Positions 44,661 through 57,700 of a stretch of DNA of 64,000 nt are shown piece by piece. The position numbers and the translations under genes were made by a program. Source of the stretch: Leucocoprinus leucothites. Its lineage: Eukaryota; Basidiomycota; Agaricomycetes; Agaricales; Agaricaceae. Under the pieces are notes generated by a model. That model was not told the origin of the DNA, searched no databases, and saw only the letters and a list, made by a program, of their open reading frames with translations. Each line of letters starts with the position of its first letter. Positions within the stretch are counted from its first letter, which is position 1. The stretch spans positions 1,426,001 to 1,490,000 of the forward strand of contig JAACJO010000006.1 in assembly GCA_013368445.1 (NCBI GenBank), given 5' to 3'.

Positions 44661-46296
44661 ATGGAAGTGGAATGTTAGACATAGGGCCAGACATGATAGT
44701 GCGGGGGGCCTAGTAGTAGAGAGCGTCACGGAAATGTAAGTATATAGGGTATCAAATCCTCCCTCCAGTCGCATGAGGGCAAGGTTGACTCAGGTTCATT
44801 TCGATATCCCCCACATTGAGCGTCCAAGCGATCTGAGAAGCCACGGAGTATACTAGCAAGAGTTCGATTCGTGGAGTCATGCATTCCATACGCCTTTAGG
44901 TTGTGAGCGAGTGGGAAGCGAGCCGAGGGCCTAAGTATTCGGCCTGATTTCCTAGCACGAAGTACACGGGACAAACTCTCGGAAAAAGCTAGGGAGTTGT
45001 GTTCCGAAACTTGTTTGTAATTGTCCTTGATCGCTGTGTATACGATGAATCGAAGCACGGAGTAATGGAACACTAGAGAGCCCGGAGTGCCGCAGATAAC
45101 AGGACAACTAGGATTCGGACAACCGGGTGGATTGATTCCTGTCTCCGGATTTTGACATTTTCCGTGAAAGTACGAAGGAAATATCGCGTGCTCTAGGAAA
45201 TCAGGTGTAGTTGAATAGAATGCCGTGTTGATTGGTTCGAGAAGATACAGTGGGTCCTCTACGTCAAGAGAAAAGTTTTCAGAAACTTCTGTCGCCTAGT
45301 TGGCAGGTATGAATTATGACCAGAGATCAGCCGACGATTCTCAAATAGACACAATTAGATGACATACGAGTTGGGAGACGACGGTTTGGATAGGCTTTAA
45401 GTACTTTGCGATGAAAGCTGCTGTGATCTTGGGCGGACACTCCCCTTCGCAACAAAGAGCAGGTAGAAGAACTGTTGACAATAGGAATACGAAAACCAAA
45501 GGCTTGACCATTTTGAAGAATAAAACTAGAAGGTGGCAGAGTGGATGTACTGTGACGTTTTTGGCCTCCGCGTCGTTTGTGCGTCATATGGAATTCTGTT
45601 CAAGCGGTGCCAAACACTGGCACGCGACAACGAATCGGAACGTCCCTGATCCTCCTTGATCATACTTACTCAACCAACTCGGATATTCCAGGAATACCTA
45701 TCATGGTGCTGATATGTTTACCACCTCTCTCAGCATCCAATTCTATCGAGCCCAAGCTTTTTTTGTTTCAACATCATCATATCAACTACGCACTATTTTA
45801 GGTGATGCATCAACGAAAAGCTCGCGAAAACGGCGCATAAGGCCCCGAAATATATCCATATGATCGCACCTCTCAATGGCAAGACATAGCACTCTCATGT
45901 AGTGGCTTGGCGGACTCTGAGCGAACCTGGTTGCTGACAAGAATAATACAACCATCGAATGTGAGTATTTGATCGACTTTCTTTGCGTCTACAACTTTTT
46001 TCATTCATCCTGCCTTAACAAGAGACCCAGCGAGAATTCCTTAACATCCCCCGCAGAGCGGTGTAGTCTCGGAAACATTTTATGTCGGCTAGGCTCGGCT
46101 GGGTTCGTAGCTCGTTGCAACTCCACTCTTGATCTCAGGGCTGCAGTGATTCTCTCGTGGAGCAAGGAATTTATTCCGATTAATATTCTAAGGAACATAC
46201 AAAGAAATGGCTATCGTCTAGCGCGTCGACTGGCGATTAGGTATAAATACAAAGAATTTCGATCATGAATCTTCAAGCCAGGCTCATTCCTTCAGC
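44384..46296. other. Intergenic, 1.9 kb
   Basis: After the end of the duplication (about 44660) only short open frames are present. The longest, 115 codons at 44726-45073 (-), has no recognisable motif. No RNA gene was identified. Confidence 0.5.
46242..46248 (+). promoter_or_regulatory. TATA box of the first AA9 gene
   Basis: TATAAAT lies 49 bp upstream of the ATG at 46297. Confidence 0.6.
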
Positions 46297-47266
46297 ATGT
46301 TTGGAAAACTAGCAATCGCTGCTCTCTCTCTAACCACCTTGGTCTCTGCTCACTGTGAGTGCTTTGAATTAGAGAGAGATAATACACACATATCTCAATC
46401 TGCATCCAGACACTCTCCCATCTCTCATCATAAATGGTTCCCCCACTGAGGCGTGGGCCAATGTCCGCAAGACCAACAACTTCAACAGCCAGGCCCCTGT
46501 AAGACGTTTCCTCAAGGAACCAAATGTCATTTCTTTTTCTAATGTCTTCATTAGGTTACCGACGTAACTAGCACTGACTTGCGTTGCTACACTTCCGAGA
46601 CGGGCGCGACTGCCTCGACCGTCTCCGTCGCTGCTGGCTCCACCATCGGTGTTCAGGCCAATGGCCCCATGTACCATAACGGTGTCATCAACGTCTACAT
46701 GGCCAAGGCTCCTGGCGACGTTGCTTCCTGGGATGGCAGTGGCACCGTCTGGTTCAAGGTTCACGAGATCCCAGCTGTGACCAATGGTGGCTCTACAATC
46801 ACCTTCCCTGGAACAAGTAAGTAGTCCACAAAGTTTGACTTTCTTTCTTGTTCCTGATGTAAGTTTTATAGACATCCAGAGCTTCACTTTCAAGATTCCT
46901 TCTTCCCTTCCGAGCGGTCAATATCTCATTCGTACTGAGCAGATTGCCCTCCACTCCGCTTCAAGCTTTGGTGGCGGTATGTCTCACGTTTCCTACAGCT
47001 CACCTTTTTGCACTAACTTGAGATCCTATAGCGCAATTCTACATTAGCTGTGGTCAAGTCGAAGTCACTGGCGGTGGCAATGGCACTCCTGGACCCCTTG
47101 TTGCTATTCCTGGGGTCTACACTGGAAACGAGCCTGGCATCCTCATCAACATCTACTACCCCATCCCTACCAACTACATCCAACCCGGTCCCGTAAGCCC
47201 TCTCACCCTGTCCATCCCGCTTACATATCGCTCACAATCATCCTCTAGGCTGTTTGGAGTGGCTGA
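46297..47266 (+). CDS. AA9 lytic polysaccharide monooxygenase (first of tandem pair)
   Basis: Copper-dependent oxidative cleavage of cellulose or hemicellulose chains outside the cell. Six exons (46297-46354, 46410-46498, 46555-46816, 46872-46976, 47032-47192, 47249-47266) give 230 residues, the size of a single-domain AA9 without CBM1. A signal peptide ([18 protein letters not shown]) precedes His19, which becomes the N-terminal histidine of the copper brace. His90 ([13 protein letters not shown]) is the second brace histidine, and the axial tyrosine is in AQFYISCGQ. Other family blocks are [43 protein letters not shown] and [16 protein letters not shown]. The gene ends AVWSG. All introns are 55-56 nt. 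Confidence 0.95.
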
Positions 47267-48240
47267 AACGCCTCAGGAACGTCTCCTGGGACAAACACCT
47301 TCTCATGAATGAATTCTACACATCTTGACGATGCCACATGTATCTGACATCAATTCAACTTGTATCATTTTCACCGCCTGATATCACATGTAAGGCCAGA
47401 AAACATTCGAAAGCGCCGAGAAAGATTTTCCTAGACGTGATGATTAGCGAGAAATCTCCTTATTTCTCTCTTCAGCCTTAGGATGACCCTGAATCCCGTC
47501 GTAATGTCGGATCAGATAAATCATTTGCGGGGTCAACTGTCAATTCAAATGCCCCGCGCTGACTTCATTGTGAGGCATATTCCCCACATTTACTGGGTCG
47601 ATCCTGCCTGAAATTGTGCAGGGGTATGGTTGACCTGGATCTCACCCCCTTGACCTTGACCTGGCAACAGTTTTCGACTCGTTTTTCTTGTGTTAGACTT
47701 TTTATCGGATAAAGATTGGAACTCAGTCTTTGGACGTCATCAGGATGCCATCAAACTCACACTGAGAAGCAGAACCCTGATTGGCGACTCGCATTCAACA
47801 AGTGTCTTGCACGCGGACGACATCAAGGCCAAGAGAGGGCTTTTGTATGCTTACTACAGGTCTTCACTCCTGGGATAACGATTACCCAGGATTGCCAACA
47901 ACTCCGACAGTCGTGTTCAGCTTTTCTAGCGTTTGTTACACCGATGTGGGTCCGCCTGAGGTTTCTTGCTCATGGAACGTGGTAGCAGTTACACGGTCAT
48001 GAATGGTCAATTTTCCGCTGGGCAGCCATGGGACCTACGAGCTGGTATTGTTGCCGACGGCTTGAATGTACTACCAAAAATTTCAAGTGCTGCTGATCGA
48101 CTCGTTTAAGCATGGGGCATGACTCGTCTTTCTCTTGATCGATTTTCCAGTGTCACCAATTTTTTTGAGCGTCTGGGTATAAAAGACCTCGGGACCAGAA
48201 CTTTGATGTTTTCCAGGATAGCACGTCCTAAATATCAAAG
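47267..48240. other. Intergenic region between the AA9 genes
   Basis: About 970 bp with no coding content recognised. It holds the 3' UTR of the first AA9 gene and the promoter of the second, including a TATA box at 48178-48184. Confidence 0.55.
48178..48184 (+). promoter_or_regulatory. TATA box of the second AA9 gene
   Basis: TATAAAA lies about 57 bp upstream of the ATG at 48241, mirroring the first AA9 gene. Confidence 0.65.
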
Positions 48241-49423
48241 ATGTTCAAGTCACTCTACTTCGGCTTGCTTGCGCTCGTCCCCCTTGTCTTTTCGCATTGT
48301 GCGCCCTATTTTAAGTTTCTATGGGATACTCCTGACTGACTTACAAACCAGATACCTTCCCTGCACTCGTCGTGAATGGTGCCAGGGGCGGAGACTGGGT
48401 CAACGTCCGCATGACCAACAACCACTACAGTAATGGCCCCGTAAGTTTCATTTACCGATCCTTCGATCTCATGCTTATCTGTAACTCGAGGTCACGGATG
48501 TCAAAAGCATTGATTTCCGTTGTTACACTTCTGAGACAAACGCAAATGCCACTACCGTCAATGTGGCTGCTGGATCACAGCTTGGCTTTGCTGCCAACGG
48601 CAACATTTACCACCCTGGTGTAAGTCGCTATTTGCCTTACATGATTTCTGGAAGCAAGTTGATAGACTCGTGATAGGTCGTCAATGTCTACATGGCCAAG
48701 GCACCTGGCGATGTCTCTTCATGGGATGGCAGTGGCTCCGTCTGGTTCAAGGTAAATCCCAAGCCTTGTCTACCTCTCATCCGCACTAAACTGGTGAAAG
48801 GTTTATCAACTTTCAGCCGTCACCAATGGTGGTAGCTCGATTTCCTGGCCTGCAACAGGTGGGTACTGCGAACAATTGTTTCATCTTGTCCCGCCATCTG
48901 ATTTTTTACCAGCCCTAAACACCGTCACATTCACCGTACCAAGGAACCTCCCTAGCGGCCAATATCTTGTGCGCGTAGAGGCTATCGCGCTGCACTCTGC
49001 GTCAACTTACGGTGGTGGTATGTTTGCTCGGCTTCTTCATGGTTATCTACATTGTAATGTGACGACCATTCCCTTTTAGCACAATTCTATATCAGCTGTG
49101 GTCAAATCAACGTCACTGGTGGTGGAAGTGGAAACCCAGGACCCAAGGTCGCCATTCCTGGTGTTTATACTGGCAACGTGGGTATTTTGTGAATGGCTTA
49201 CTATGTTTTACTGAGTCATTTGTGACTCACAGGAACCCGGAATCCTCCTCAACATCTACTACCGTATGTCGTTTGTCATCTTTTCTCCGCTTCTATATCT
49301 GACTTGTGACGCTACCAGCTGTTCCTGCAACTTACACCCAACCCGGACCTGTAAGTCCAAACGCAATTCCCTTATTGGTACTAGCCAGCTGACGTTAACT
49401 ATCAGGCTGTCTGGAGCGGGTGA
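48241..49423 (+). CDS. AA9 lytic polysaccharide monooxygenase (second of tandem pair)
   Basis: Ten exons (48241-48298, 48352-48440, 48491-48619, 48677-48751, 48801-48858, 48913-49017, 49080-49177, 49233-49263, 49319-49350, 49406-49423) give exactly 230 residues, as in the first copy. The signal peptide is [18 protein letters not shown], with the copper-brace His19 next and His90 in [14 protein letters not shown]; the axial tyrosine is in AQFYISCGQ. All five introns of the first gene are present at identical positions, and four more interrupt what are single exons there. Coding length (693 nt) is identical in both. The pair clearly arose by tandem duplication; differences around the copper face (NHYSNGP against FNSQAP, NIYHPG against PMYHNG) could alter substrate range, which is inference. 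Confidence 0.95.
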
Positions 49424-49779
49424 AAGTGGCACCGATGCGTGTATTCCTCAGTCTGCTATGCTACACGAATAAATGTATCCTTTCCGTCAACCAGGACTGC
49501 GGTGTGATGTATCGAGAGTAACTTATGTACCTATGTAAGAGGGAACATGGGACCTATACAGTAAGATTATTGTGAGTATTGAATGGTTAAGAGAAATCGA
49601 CATATGGTAAGAGTTGAGTGAGAAATAAGAAAGAGAGATGCAAGTAAATCCTAGATGCTAAATATCCATGACCTTACAGCTACATCAAATCAGGCAAACA
49701 ATTATGAAATCATGGTCGTTGTCGTCGGTCATCAAGACTGTTAGTACTCTGTGCTTTCCATCCTCGGCTTAAAGTTACT
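49424..49779. other. Intergenic, convergent 3' ends
   Basis: 356 bp between the stops of the second AA9 gene (+) and the WD40 gene (-). Probably 3' UTRs only. Confidence 0.55.
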
Positions 49780-52700
49780 TTAATATTTGTCTCTCGAAGG
49801 CATTTTGATGATTGATGCACTGCTGGAATTAGACGAGGAGGCCGAAAACGCTCGAAGTCGAGTCGTCGAGACCTCCCTGATGTGTTCTAAATCAGGTGCT
49901 TCCGAACCATAGTCAAGATAACGCATGTCTTCGTGGGCGGGGCTGCTCGATCGCCTTCTGCTGTCGTACAGGAAATAATCCCCATCGCGTAGGTGGAGGA
50001 GCTTGTGAGCGTGATCATCTAAATCCTCAGGTGCGTCATTTGGGGAATTTGGGGGTTTGGACCAGATGTGAACAGTGCCATCGTGACATCCAGAGGCGAA
50101 CATGAAAGGATCAGATGCCGCGTTGTTCCATGCTATGCAAGTGAGGTCACCACTGTGCGCTTGTCCCCGTATGTGATGAAGCAAAGCGCCGGATTCAGTG
50201 TCCCAGATGAATATATCGCCCTCTTGGGTTAGTGGAGAACCATGTCAGTTATTTGAGGGGAATATAAGGGAAGACCGTCACTAACTCTTTCCTGCACAAA
50301 GTACGAGTTCATGATTTTTCCCTCCGAAGTAACTGGGTCCAGCGAAGTCAACAGGTGATTTCGGCATGTAGGTATGACTGTTCGGCCGTACATCAGTAAA
50401 ACATAGGTGAAATAAAGGCCTGAAACCCACCGCAACGTCAACCTCGAGGTCTCTCGACCACTCTCTCTGTCTTTTACGATTTCCAGTTTCCACAACTGAG
50501 GAGGGGCTCGATTCTCGTAACTGATCAATGCGAGCAACTCATGTTTGCGTGCTTCAACAAGTGTGATGTCACGAACATCACTCAACATGGGCACTTGGCT
50601 GTTGTCACTCTACGTCAGGACTAAGTGCGTGTTATCATGCTGTAACGCACCATTCAAGCTGGTGAGTTTCAATGTTGAACACTGAAGACGACATTTATCT
50701 CGGTCCACGGAATAAGCTATTTCATCGCTCACCTATCAACCGTTTCTCTTGGCGAGATTTGCTAGGAAGCAGTCCACTTGGCGATTGTAGAAGGGGTCCG
50801 ATAGCGAGAATTCGTTTGTCGTCTGATGTGACTGTAACTTCAAGGATCTTGATGGATCCCAGCTCGAGGACGTTGAATTCCTGAAAACCAATGTCATTCT
50901 TGGTAGTGTGGCACTAAAGCGGGCCTAACTACCTTTCCGGTGATATCCTATTTTCCCTCGTTAGCTTTCTGGTGAAAAACTGCTCGACGTCATGCTCACC
51001 AGCTGATAAATCTTGCTACCTTCGACGGACCAGAATTCTACCATCACATAAGCTTCAGTCATACGTTCAAATGTTGTACGGGCTTACTGTATCCAGAGTG
51101 ACACCAGGTGACTGACTCCACTTGTGCTTCGCGCTCGATATTGGCCTTGCAAACGCCGTCCTAGAGATTACATAGTCAGACCACAGAGGTGATTGATAAT
51201 AAGCAGTAGGCATACTTCAGGGGTCCAGATTTTCATACCCTTTGACATTTTCGTCAAGAGGTAGCGACCATCGGGTGACCTAACGGTAATGTCAGTAGCT
51301 CTCAAATTCATGACGGCGATAATAGCTCACCAAGCGACTTGACTAATGAAACCTTGGACATGATGTCCAAGGATACGGTGTGAGGCGAAAGGATCCTGCG
51401 TAACCCATCAAGAATTGTTCATATAGTCGTACCCTAGGGAAAAGTTTACCCCAACTTTGAAAATCACCGAGGTACGATCCCAACTGTCACATCGTCAGTT
51501 CAACCGTGAATCGCTCTCAGAATTCAGCACTGACCTAGAAGTTGCTAAGTATTTTCCATCAGGGGAGAACTCTAGGTGCTTCACCAGCGCCGTATGAGCC
51601 GCCAGGTCTTGAGTAGCATCCAGGGGTTTCAATTTTGAAATCAGAGTACTCAGCCTTGATTTCGCGATCGCACCCTTAGTTGCAACCGTCGCCTTCTTCC
51701 TCATAGTATTATCGGTCAAATTTGACGAAGAATTTGTCCTTTTCCTGGATGGTTCTCCTGGCGTTGTAACGGCGGGCGGTGTGAAGCTCTGATCTCCAAC
51801 GGGTGATTGTACTCGGACGGCACGGACAGCTTTAATCCAGCGTTGCTTTCCAGCAGTAACTGCGACACCAGCTGGAAGGATCGTGGTAGTTGAGCTGAGA
51901 GCGTCGGAAATGGGTGATTTTTCCAGCGAAGCGATCGAGGGGGAGCTAGGACTGCCAATGGAGGGACCGACGGGGCCGATGTTTGTGCGAAGGGAAAGGG
52001 GTCCTACAGCCAATTCGGAGGACTTCCGGCCAGCATTGTTCACCAAATTAGTCGAGCTTTCTTTCGAATTGCTGTTCGAAATGTCGGGAGCGGGATACTC
52101 ATTGGTGATGGGAAGCACTGCTTCGTTATCATACGGCCTGTTTGGGTCGTAGGCGCCGGAGAAGAAAATTCTACGAAGTCGAGTTGAAATGGCGACGAAA
52201 GCTCGAATAGCCAGTGAGTTCGCGAAGAGCAAGCCTGATCCGACTTTCTCGATTCCGTGACGGGAAATGTCAACAACACGATTCTGCAGCATGGTCTCGG
52301 TGGTTTCCGTCAATACGTCATCAAGCCATTTCCTGCCCCGGTAACGCATGAAGATCCAGCGCTCTGTGGCGAACCATGCTGAGACGGCACACAGGCCGAA
52401 GGACGTGAGAGCAGTTAACACGGTGGTGACTGTCGATGTGATCGGAGCCTATACAGATAGTTCGTCGGTTTCACATGGACGACGAGGGAAGAGAATTTGC
52501 ACTGACCTGGCCTGAAGCATATGCAAAGAAACAAAGTCCGGCGGAGAAGCACGCGACAGACATGACGAGGAACACCAGTGGTGAACGTTTGATCCAAATG
52601 AGAACCCACCAGGGCACGCGGTCCCCAGGTGAACGACTGCACGATCGGTAATCAAGTTGGGATCCGAGATGAATGTATATGCAACAACTTACTACATGGC

Positions 52701-54102
52701 TTGCTTCCAGGTTAGTCCCAAGAGACTGTTCACGGCAGCCGCAATACTGAACACGAGGGAAGCGAACCAGAAGCAATTGACAGCAGTGGAGAGCTTATTA
52801 TTCTCTAACTCGTACGAAAACTGCAAGGTTGTCGCCGTCACTGCCGAAAAGAATGTTGCAACGGTTGAGAGGTTGAGCAAATTGGTGGCTCCGTGTTTTT
52901 GTGCAAATCGAATAATTGGAACACCTGGACAGTTACTGAGAGCTGAGCTTTGACTTCGGGAAAGAGGGCATCACGACGGACCAACTTCAATAAAAATAGA
53001 CAGGGTAGATGTGATTCCATCAATATGCTCTCCCATTTCGATCGACAGGTCATGAACGTAACGTTGGACTGCCGGATTTCGGAACTGGCCTGTGACCGGT
53101 ATGTCAGTATTCGATTCAGCCGGACCATTGGGGCTTCAATTACCTGTATATTCCCGAAGGCAGGATGCCCAGTACTTTCTAAAATTAGCTAGTGCCAAAT
53201 GTGCTTTGGGGTTTAGATGAACTTACCTGTAGGTCACGTTCGAAGGATAGAATGGATGCGTTGACGGCCTCATCGGTAAATTCGGGAAACTCATTGAGGC
53301 AATTCAGAAACGTCCCAATGTCCTTTGCGAAATAGTCCATCTGATTCGGAAACTCTTCGACGTCAATGTCTTCGTGAACACTAGGTCGGACGATATGTGA
53401 GGGCGTTTTGGTGCGCCCCCTCCGACTATTTCTTCTTCCCGTAATTGAGCAATCAATGACGGACTCCCTGGGGGCACGCGAGATCTTTCGAGGAAACAAA
53501 GCAGCGGCATTCTCGCGGTAGAGGAAGAGAATCTGGGCAAGTCGCTGCCTGAGATGAAATGCTGAGGAGAGAATGGCAACGGAACTCCCAAGTTGGCGTG
53601 CGGCATTTGCGAAATTTCGCAGCTAATTCTATGTTTAGTAGAAGGTCGAAAGACAAAAAAGAGCACTCATTACTTCTCTATCAAAGTCGCTCATTCGTCT
53701 AGGAGGCCAGCCAAAAATCAGGGCTTGCACAAATACTTATATCAGAGGAACCGACCGAGAGAATTTATTAAAAGCACCTGCACCCGTATCCTGCAAGTGT
53801 TCATCGACGGATGCTAGTGGTAATTGGGGTCAATGGTAGAGCTTCAACGTTGGCAATCACTTCACTCACGGACGTCGCGATCAGCCTCGAAGTTGGGTAA
53901 TGGTTCTTTGCCTGCTCAAGATGAGTAAGATGATGGTTCAATTGGGCTTGAGCTCACGTTTGACTTCGTCGCTCTGAAGTAGCATCTCGACTAAATTTAG
54001 AATAGTCTCCCGACGACTGCCATTGGAGGTGCCTTTTGTTGGCTTCCGAGAACGATTCTCGGCTGAGGCTTCAGGAAAAGCATCGGTAAAGTCGGGAAGC
54101 AT
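49780..54102 (-). CDS. WD40-repeat protein with N-terminal four-TM module
   Basis: A highly split gene. The first eleven exons were traced with agreeing phases: 54102-53958, 53911-53866, 53698-53674, 53622-53227, 53174-53144, 53089-52982, 52924-52693, 52636-52507, 52448-51535, 51483-51450 and 51395-51331. More exons follow, ending at 49780; total about 1050 residues. The N-terminus (MLPDFTDAFPEASAENRSRK) leads into a helical region (LRNFANAARQLGSSVAILSS). Four hydrophobic segments follow (STVATFFSAVTATTLQFSY, FASLVFSIAAAVNSLLGL, SPLVFLVMSVACFSAGLCFF, LTALTSFGLCAVSAWFATE), then a Ser-rich linker and WD40 blades such as LVKHLEFSPDGKYLATSSWD, SPDGRYLLTKMSKGMKIW and GDLTCIAWNNAASDPFMFAS with GCHDGTVHIW. 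C-terminal blades resemble the WDR26/Gid7 type, but membrane segments are not part of that family. The third intron (167 nt) is longer than the rest. Function unknown, perhaps a membrane-anchored scaffold. Confidence 0.8.
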
Positions 54103-54796
54103 ACTACCGCCGGCCGACCTGCTAGAGTATTGTCGACTGGTCGAATGAAAAGTCTGGCGATATGCGCCTGAGTGTCGGCGTGTTGGTATTTATGGGTAAA
54201 AAAGCAGAATGAAGCTCCGAGGAGGGTGGATTAAATACGGATCGTGAAAGTCGTGAGCAAGGTGTGACGGAGAGCACCAAGCACTTTAGGTCAGGAACAT
54301 GTGCATGCACAATAGTCATTGTGGCCGGCGAATTCGCTTGCGCAAAAAAGTATTAAATCACTAGATACCGCATTTGGAAGGTGATACGCCTCTTGTACAT
54401 CACGTGGTCGCGTGACGGCTCATTGCCATTGCATCGAAATTATTCCTGGCTAAGTGCCTCTATCATTGATACTTCATGACATACCACTACAGCCCATCTA
54501 CCTCTCCTGATACCCGCTGAAGCATCATTTCTAAGGCTGTGAAATACTTATCTCTGGAGACACGTCGACATTTCTTGCCCTTCTCCCACCGCAGTGTCTA
54601 CCTTGTGACCTTCGTAAAATTCATATAACCCACCAGCTTCTTCAGGGTCTCTACACGACCATAGCTTGCAAGGCGACTTATTTGGTGGCTGTACCCACAC
54701 GCAAAATTTTCCCTTTGTTACCACTAAGAGGTACAAGCAGACCCTGCGCTTTGCATCTTGTCTTCATACTCATCCTCCTTGTTCAGGGTCTCCTCT
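54103..54796. promoter_or_regulatory. Divergent promoter region of the WD40 and HECT_2 genes
   Basis: 694 bp between opposite start codons; no coding content recognised. No clear TATA box close to either start. Confidence 0.45.
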
Positions 54797-57700
54797 ATGG
54801 CTACTCTTACTCGCCCTAAGACGGCTCCATCCGCAACAACGCAGTCAGTAGCCCTATCTTCCGGAGTTCCAGCTCCATTTTCCCAAGCAGAGCTGGACCA
54901 AATCCAGACGACTGGCTCTTCCCCGAGTCAGCTCGAAGAGCCTAACCCGTCTGGAGAGGTTGCCCGAAATGATTGGGAACAAGGCGGAGGAGACCGTTCG
55001 CAGGAGGACTCTACAAGCGTTCTGGTGGGTGTTTGACCACGACTTATTGGATCCCGTCACTGAGCCCTTCAAAACAGTATAATCTCCTCCCGTCAATCTC
55101 ATATGTTCAAAAGTCATGTATCATGGCCCTCAATGATCTACTGTCGGCACCTACCCACTGGAGCCCAATCGTTCCAGACCGCCGACATTCCATGCCAAGT
55201 AACCCGCAATCGTCCACGTCACAACAGCCAGAGTCCAACTCTTCCTCTTCAGCTCTTCAAACCCTCGTTCTCAATCTACGACAACAGCAGGCTCAGGGCG
55301 ATATGGTCGAAACACCAGATTCCTCCTCCGATTCAGAACTCTTCCTTGAACTTCGGCTTCGTGTTGATTCCCTTTCTATGGAGCTATCGCCAAGAGACGC
55401 AATGCTTGCCCAAGCCCTCGTTTCCCTTCTCACCCATTTTAATCGCCTGTCAATCATCTATGCAACATCGCATCATTCAGTTGACCGGTCTCTTAATCAG
55501 GACCTCCCCGATAACCCTGAGCTTCTTCCCCCAGTTGATCTATTTGATACACTGAAACAGCAGTTGAGCGACTTGCAAGTCGAGCGCCTAACTTCTCAGG
55601 CCGAGCTTCTTCCAAAAGGAGCTTCCCCCGTCCTTGCTGTTGAAAGTGCCCTCCTATGGACCAGGATCGACGAAGAACTTGAAACGGTGGCATCATTGTG
55701 CAGAGAGCGCACTGAAAACCTTCCCCGTTTCTCAGTTGATCATCTTCCCCCTCAATATGATGAAGCCGGATATGACACCTGTGAAAATCCACCAGACTAT
55801 GACTTGGACTCCAGCCCTTCATTTGATGTTCCGAAGACAAAAGCCCCACCAACTCAACAGACGCAGCTTAATACTCGCCTTACGGACGAGAAAATGAGGA
55901 TGGACCTTGAGGCCGTGACAATGGCGATCGATAGGTTATACATGGTCGCTCCTCAATTGCACAACCAGCGGGTCGAGCTTAAGTCCTCGAAACTTGCCGA
56001 GCTTGAGCGGGCACGGCAGGAAGGTGGGTCATCAGACCCCGGTCGATTCGCCGCCCAAAGCGGCAAGCAAAAAGAGCGTGATACCCGGGAGCTGGAAGAT
56101 ATTCTCGATCTCTTGGGCAAGGCATCTGAGAGGTCCCTGCGAGACCAAGCAGTCATCATAGAAGGAGGAATGCAGGGCCGATTGGAAAAGGCCCGGCAGC
56201 GTGATCTTGAGAAGGTGGGTCATCCTAACGACTGCAAAGCAATTGAATGCTGACACAAGTATTTCAGAGGGACGCTTTCGTGGAGAAGCTAGCGCGACAC
56301 TCAACCTCACGTCGTATACATGGCCAGGACGCAATGCTACAACCGCGCACTAAGGATCCCAATGCGTTACTTACTTTACCAGAATTTATTCGTGAAGCTG
56401 TACCTCCCGAAATGGTGAAGTCGGATCCTCGGGCTCTCCTTAGCCTTCCTGAATTTGTCAAAGAGCCTCCACCTCAACATCTCGTTCCCTCCGAGGACGA
56501 AGAGGGAAAAGATATCGAAGAGCCCTCATCGCATGCCTCTAAATTGAAGAAGAAAAGTCGCAATAGGAGTTCATCTGCACCCCCTTTGTCATGGTTACGT
56601 CCCTCTTCTTCTAAGGGTAACAGCTCGCGACCAAAGTCCAGGGGTCAGAACACGGGTAGGCCCAGTCTCTATCAGGGTCGCTTTTAATTTCATTTCTAAT
56701 GGAAAGCTCACATTTTCAGTTCTTGATATATCTTACGTCGCCGAAAACTACGAGCACCTCCATCACATCTTGGTATACTTTACCGCGTATGGAGCCACCT
56801 CTGGAGCCGATATTGAGGCCGAAGTGCCTGCGCCTGCGTTACCTCACGATCAGGACTCAGGCTGCGAGTTCTTGCAGCTCAGAAGTGGTCCCTTGTCTTC
56901 GAGCCAACTGTTGTTGCCTGGTTATGCTACACTCGGTAAAAAGGACGTTAAAGTCCAAGGGGCTCACTTTGAGGTTAAGCTACCCACACTATCATCCAGG
57001 TCATCTTCCACGCCATCATCGTCACTCCAAACACTCCATTACGATCCGGTTGATAGTAACAAAGCACTCCTCGACGCGTCGCAATTGAAAAACTCAAACC
57101 CTACGACTTTCATTTGCGCGTCTTGTTCGTTACCGCTTATTCACTCTGCGAAGGTCAGGGATTACCGGGATTTGCCTTCTGAGCATTGGGAAGAGCTCGT
57201 AGAGGCATGGATGTGTCACTCTGATCAGAAACTGCATGAACATGTTGTTCAGCACGGGAAGCACGGGTTTTGGCCGAAGCAGGGTCAGGCTCTCGTTGGC
57301 GGCAGCTACATCCTATTCCAGGAGTCAGCGGTCAACCAAAACAATCTTTATCCTTCACACCAACAACAGGTGAGTGTCAGGTTACTTCTTTACACCTCTT
57401 TTTTTCTGCCCCGGGCGTACAAGAAGACCGACGTTGGGTATCTTACCAATGGCCATTTCTATCTACTAGCTGCCTCGTGGGTTACTGGTTCTATGGGAGA
57501 CCGTAGCTATCGGCTAGCAACGGACGCGGCGAGTGTTTTAGAATTGGTGTTCTCGGTTGATACAACACGCCCAAGATGAAACGTTACAGGGTGCCCATGA
57601 GGTATCCTGTAGGCCGTTCACAAAACAACCCCCATGCCACAGAGGCTAACGTAGTGGGAGCTACCTTTGACCGGACATTTCTTCTCTCTTTACTTACACC

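Noticed and set aside
44855..44885. A tRNA T-loop-like sequence (AGTTCGATTCG)
   Set aside because: No matching acceptor stem, anticodon arm or A box could be found at the right distance on the same strand.
44726..45073. 115-codon minus-strand open frame
   Set aside because: Ordinary-looking composition but no signal peptide, domain or splice partner; could be chance or an unknown gene.
54969..55080. A different frame (PEMIGNKAEETVRRRTLQAF and on) as the true first exon of the HECT_2 gene
   Set aside because: It looks protein-like but ends in a stop at the next exon border and no phase-consistent join to the main exon was found; kept as a possible alternative start region.
57401..57590. An additional coding exon in the HECT_2 gene
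   Set aside because: The frame is open for about 50 codons but does not resemble the domain, and splicing over it joins the expected blocks directly.
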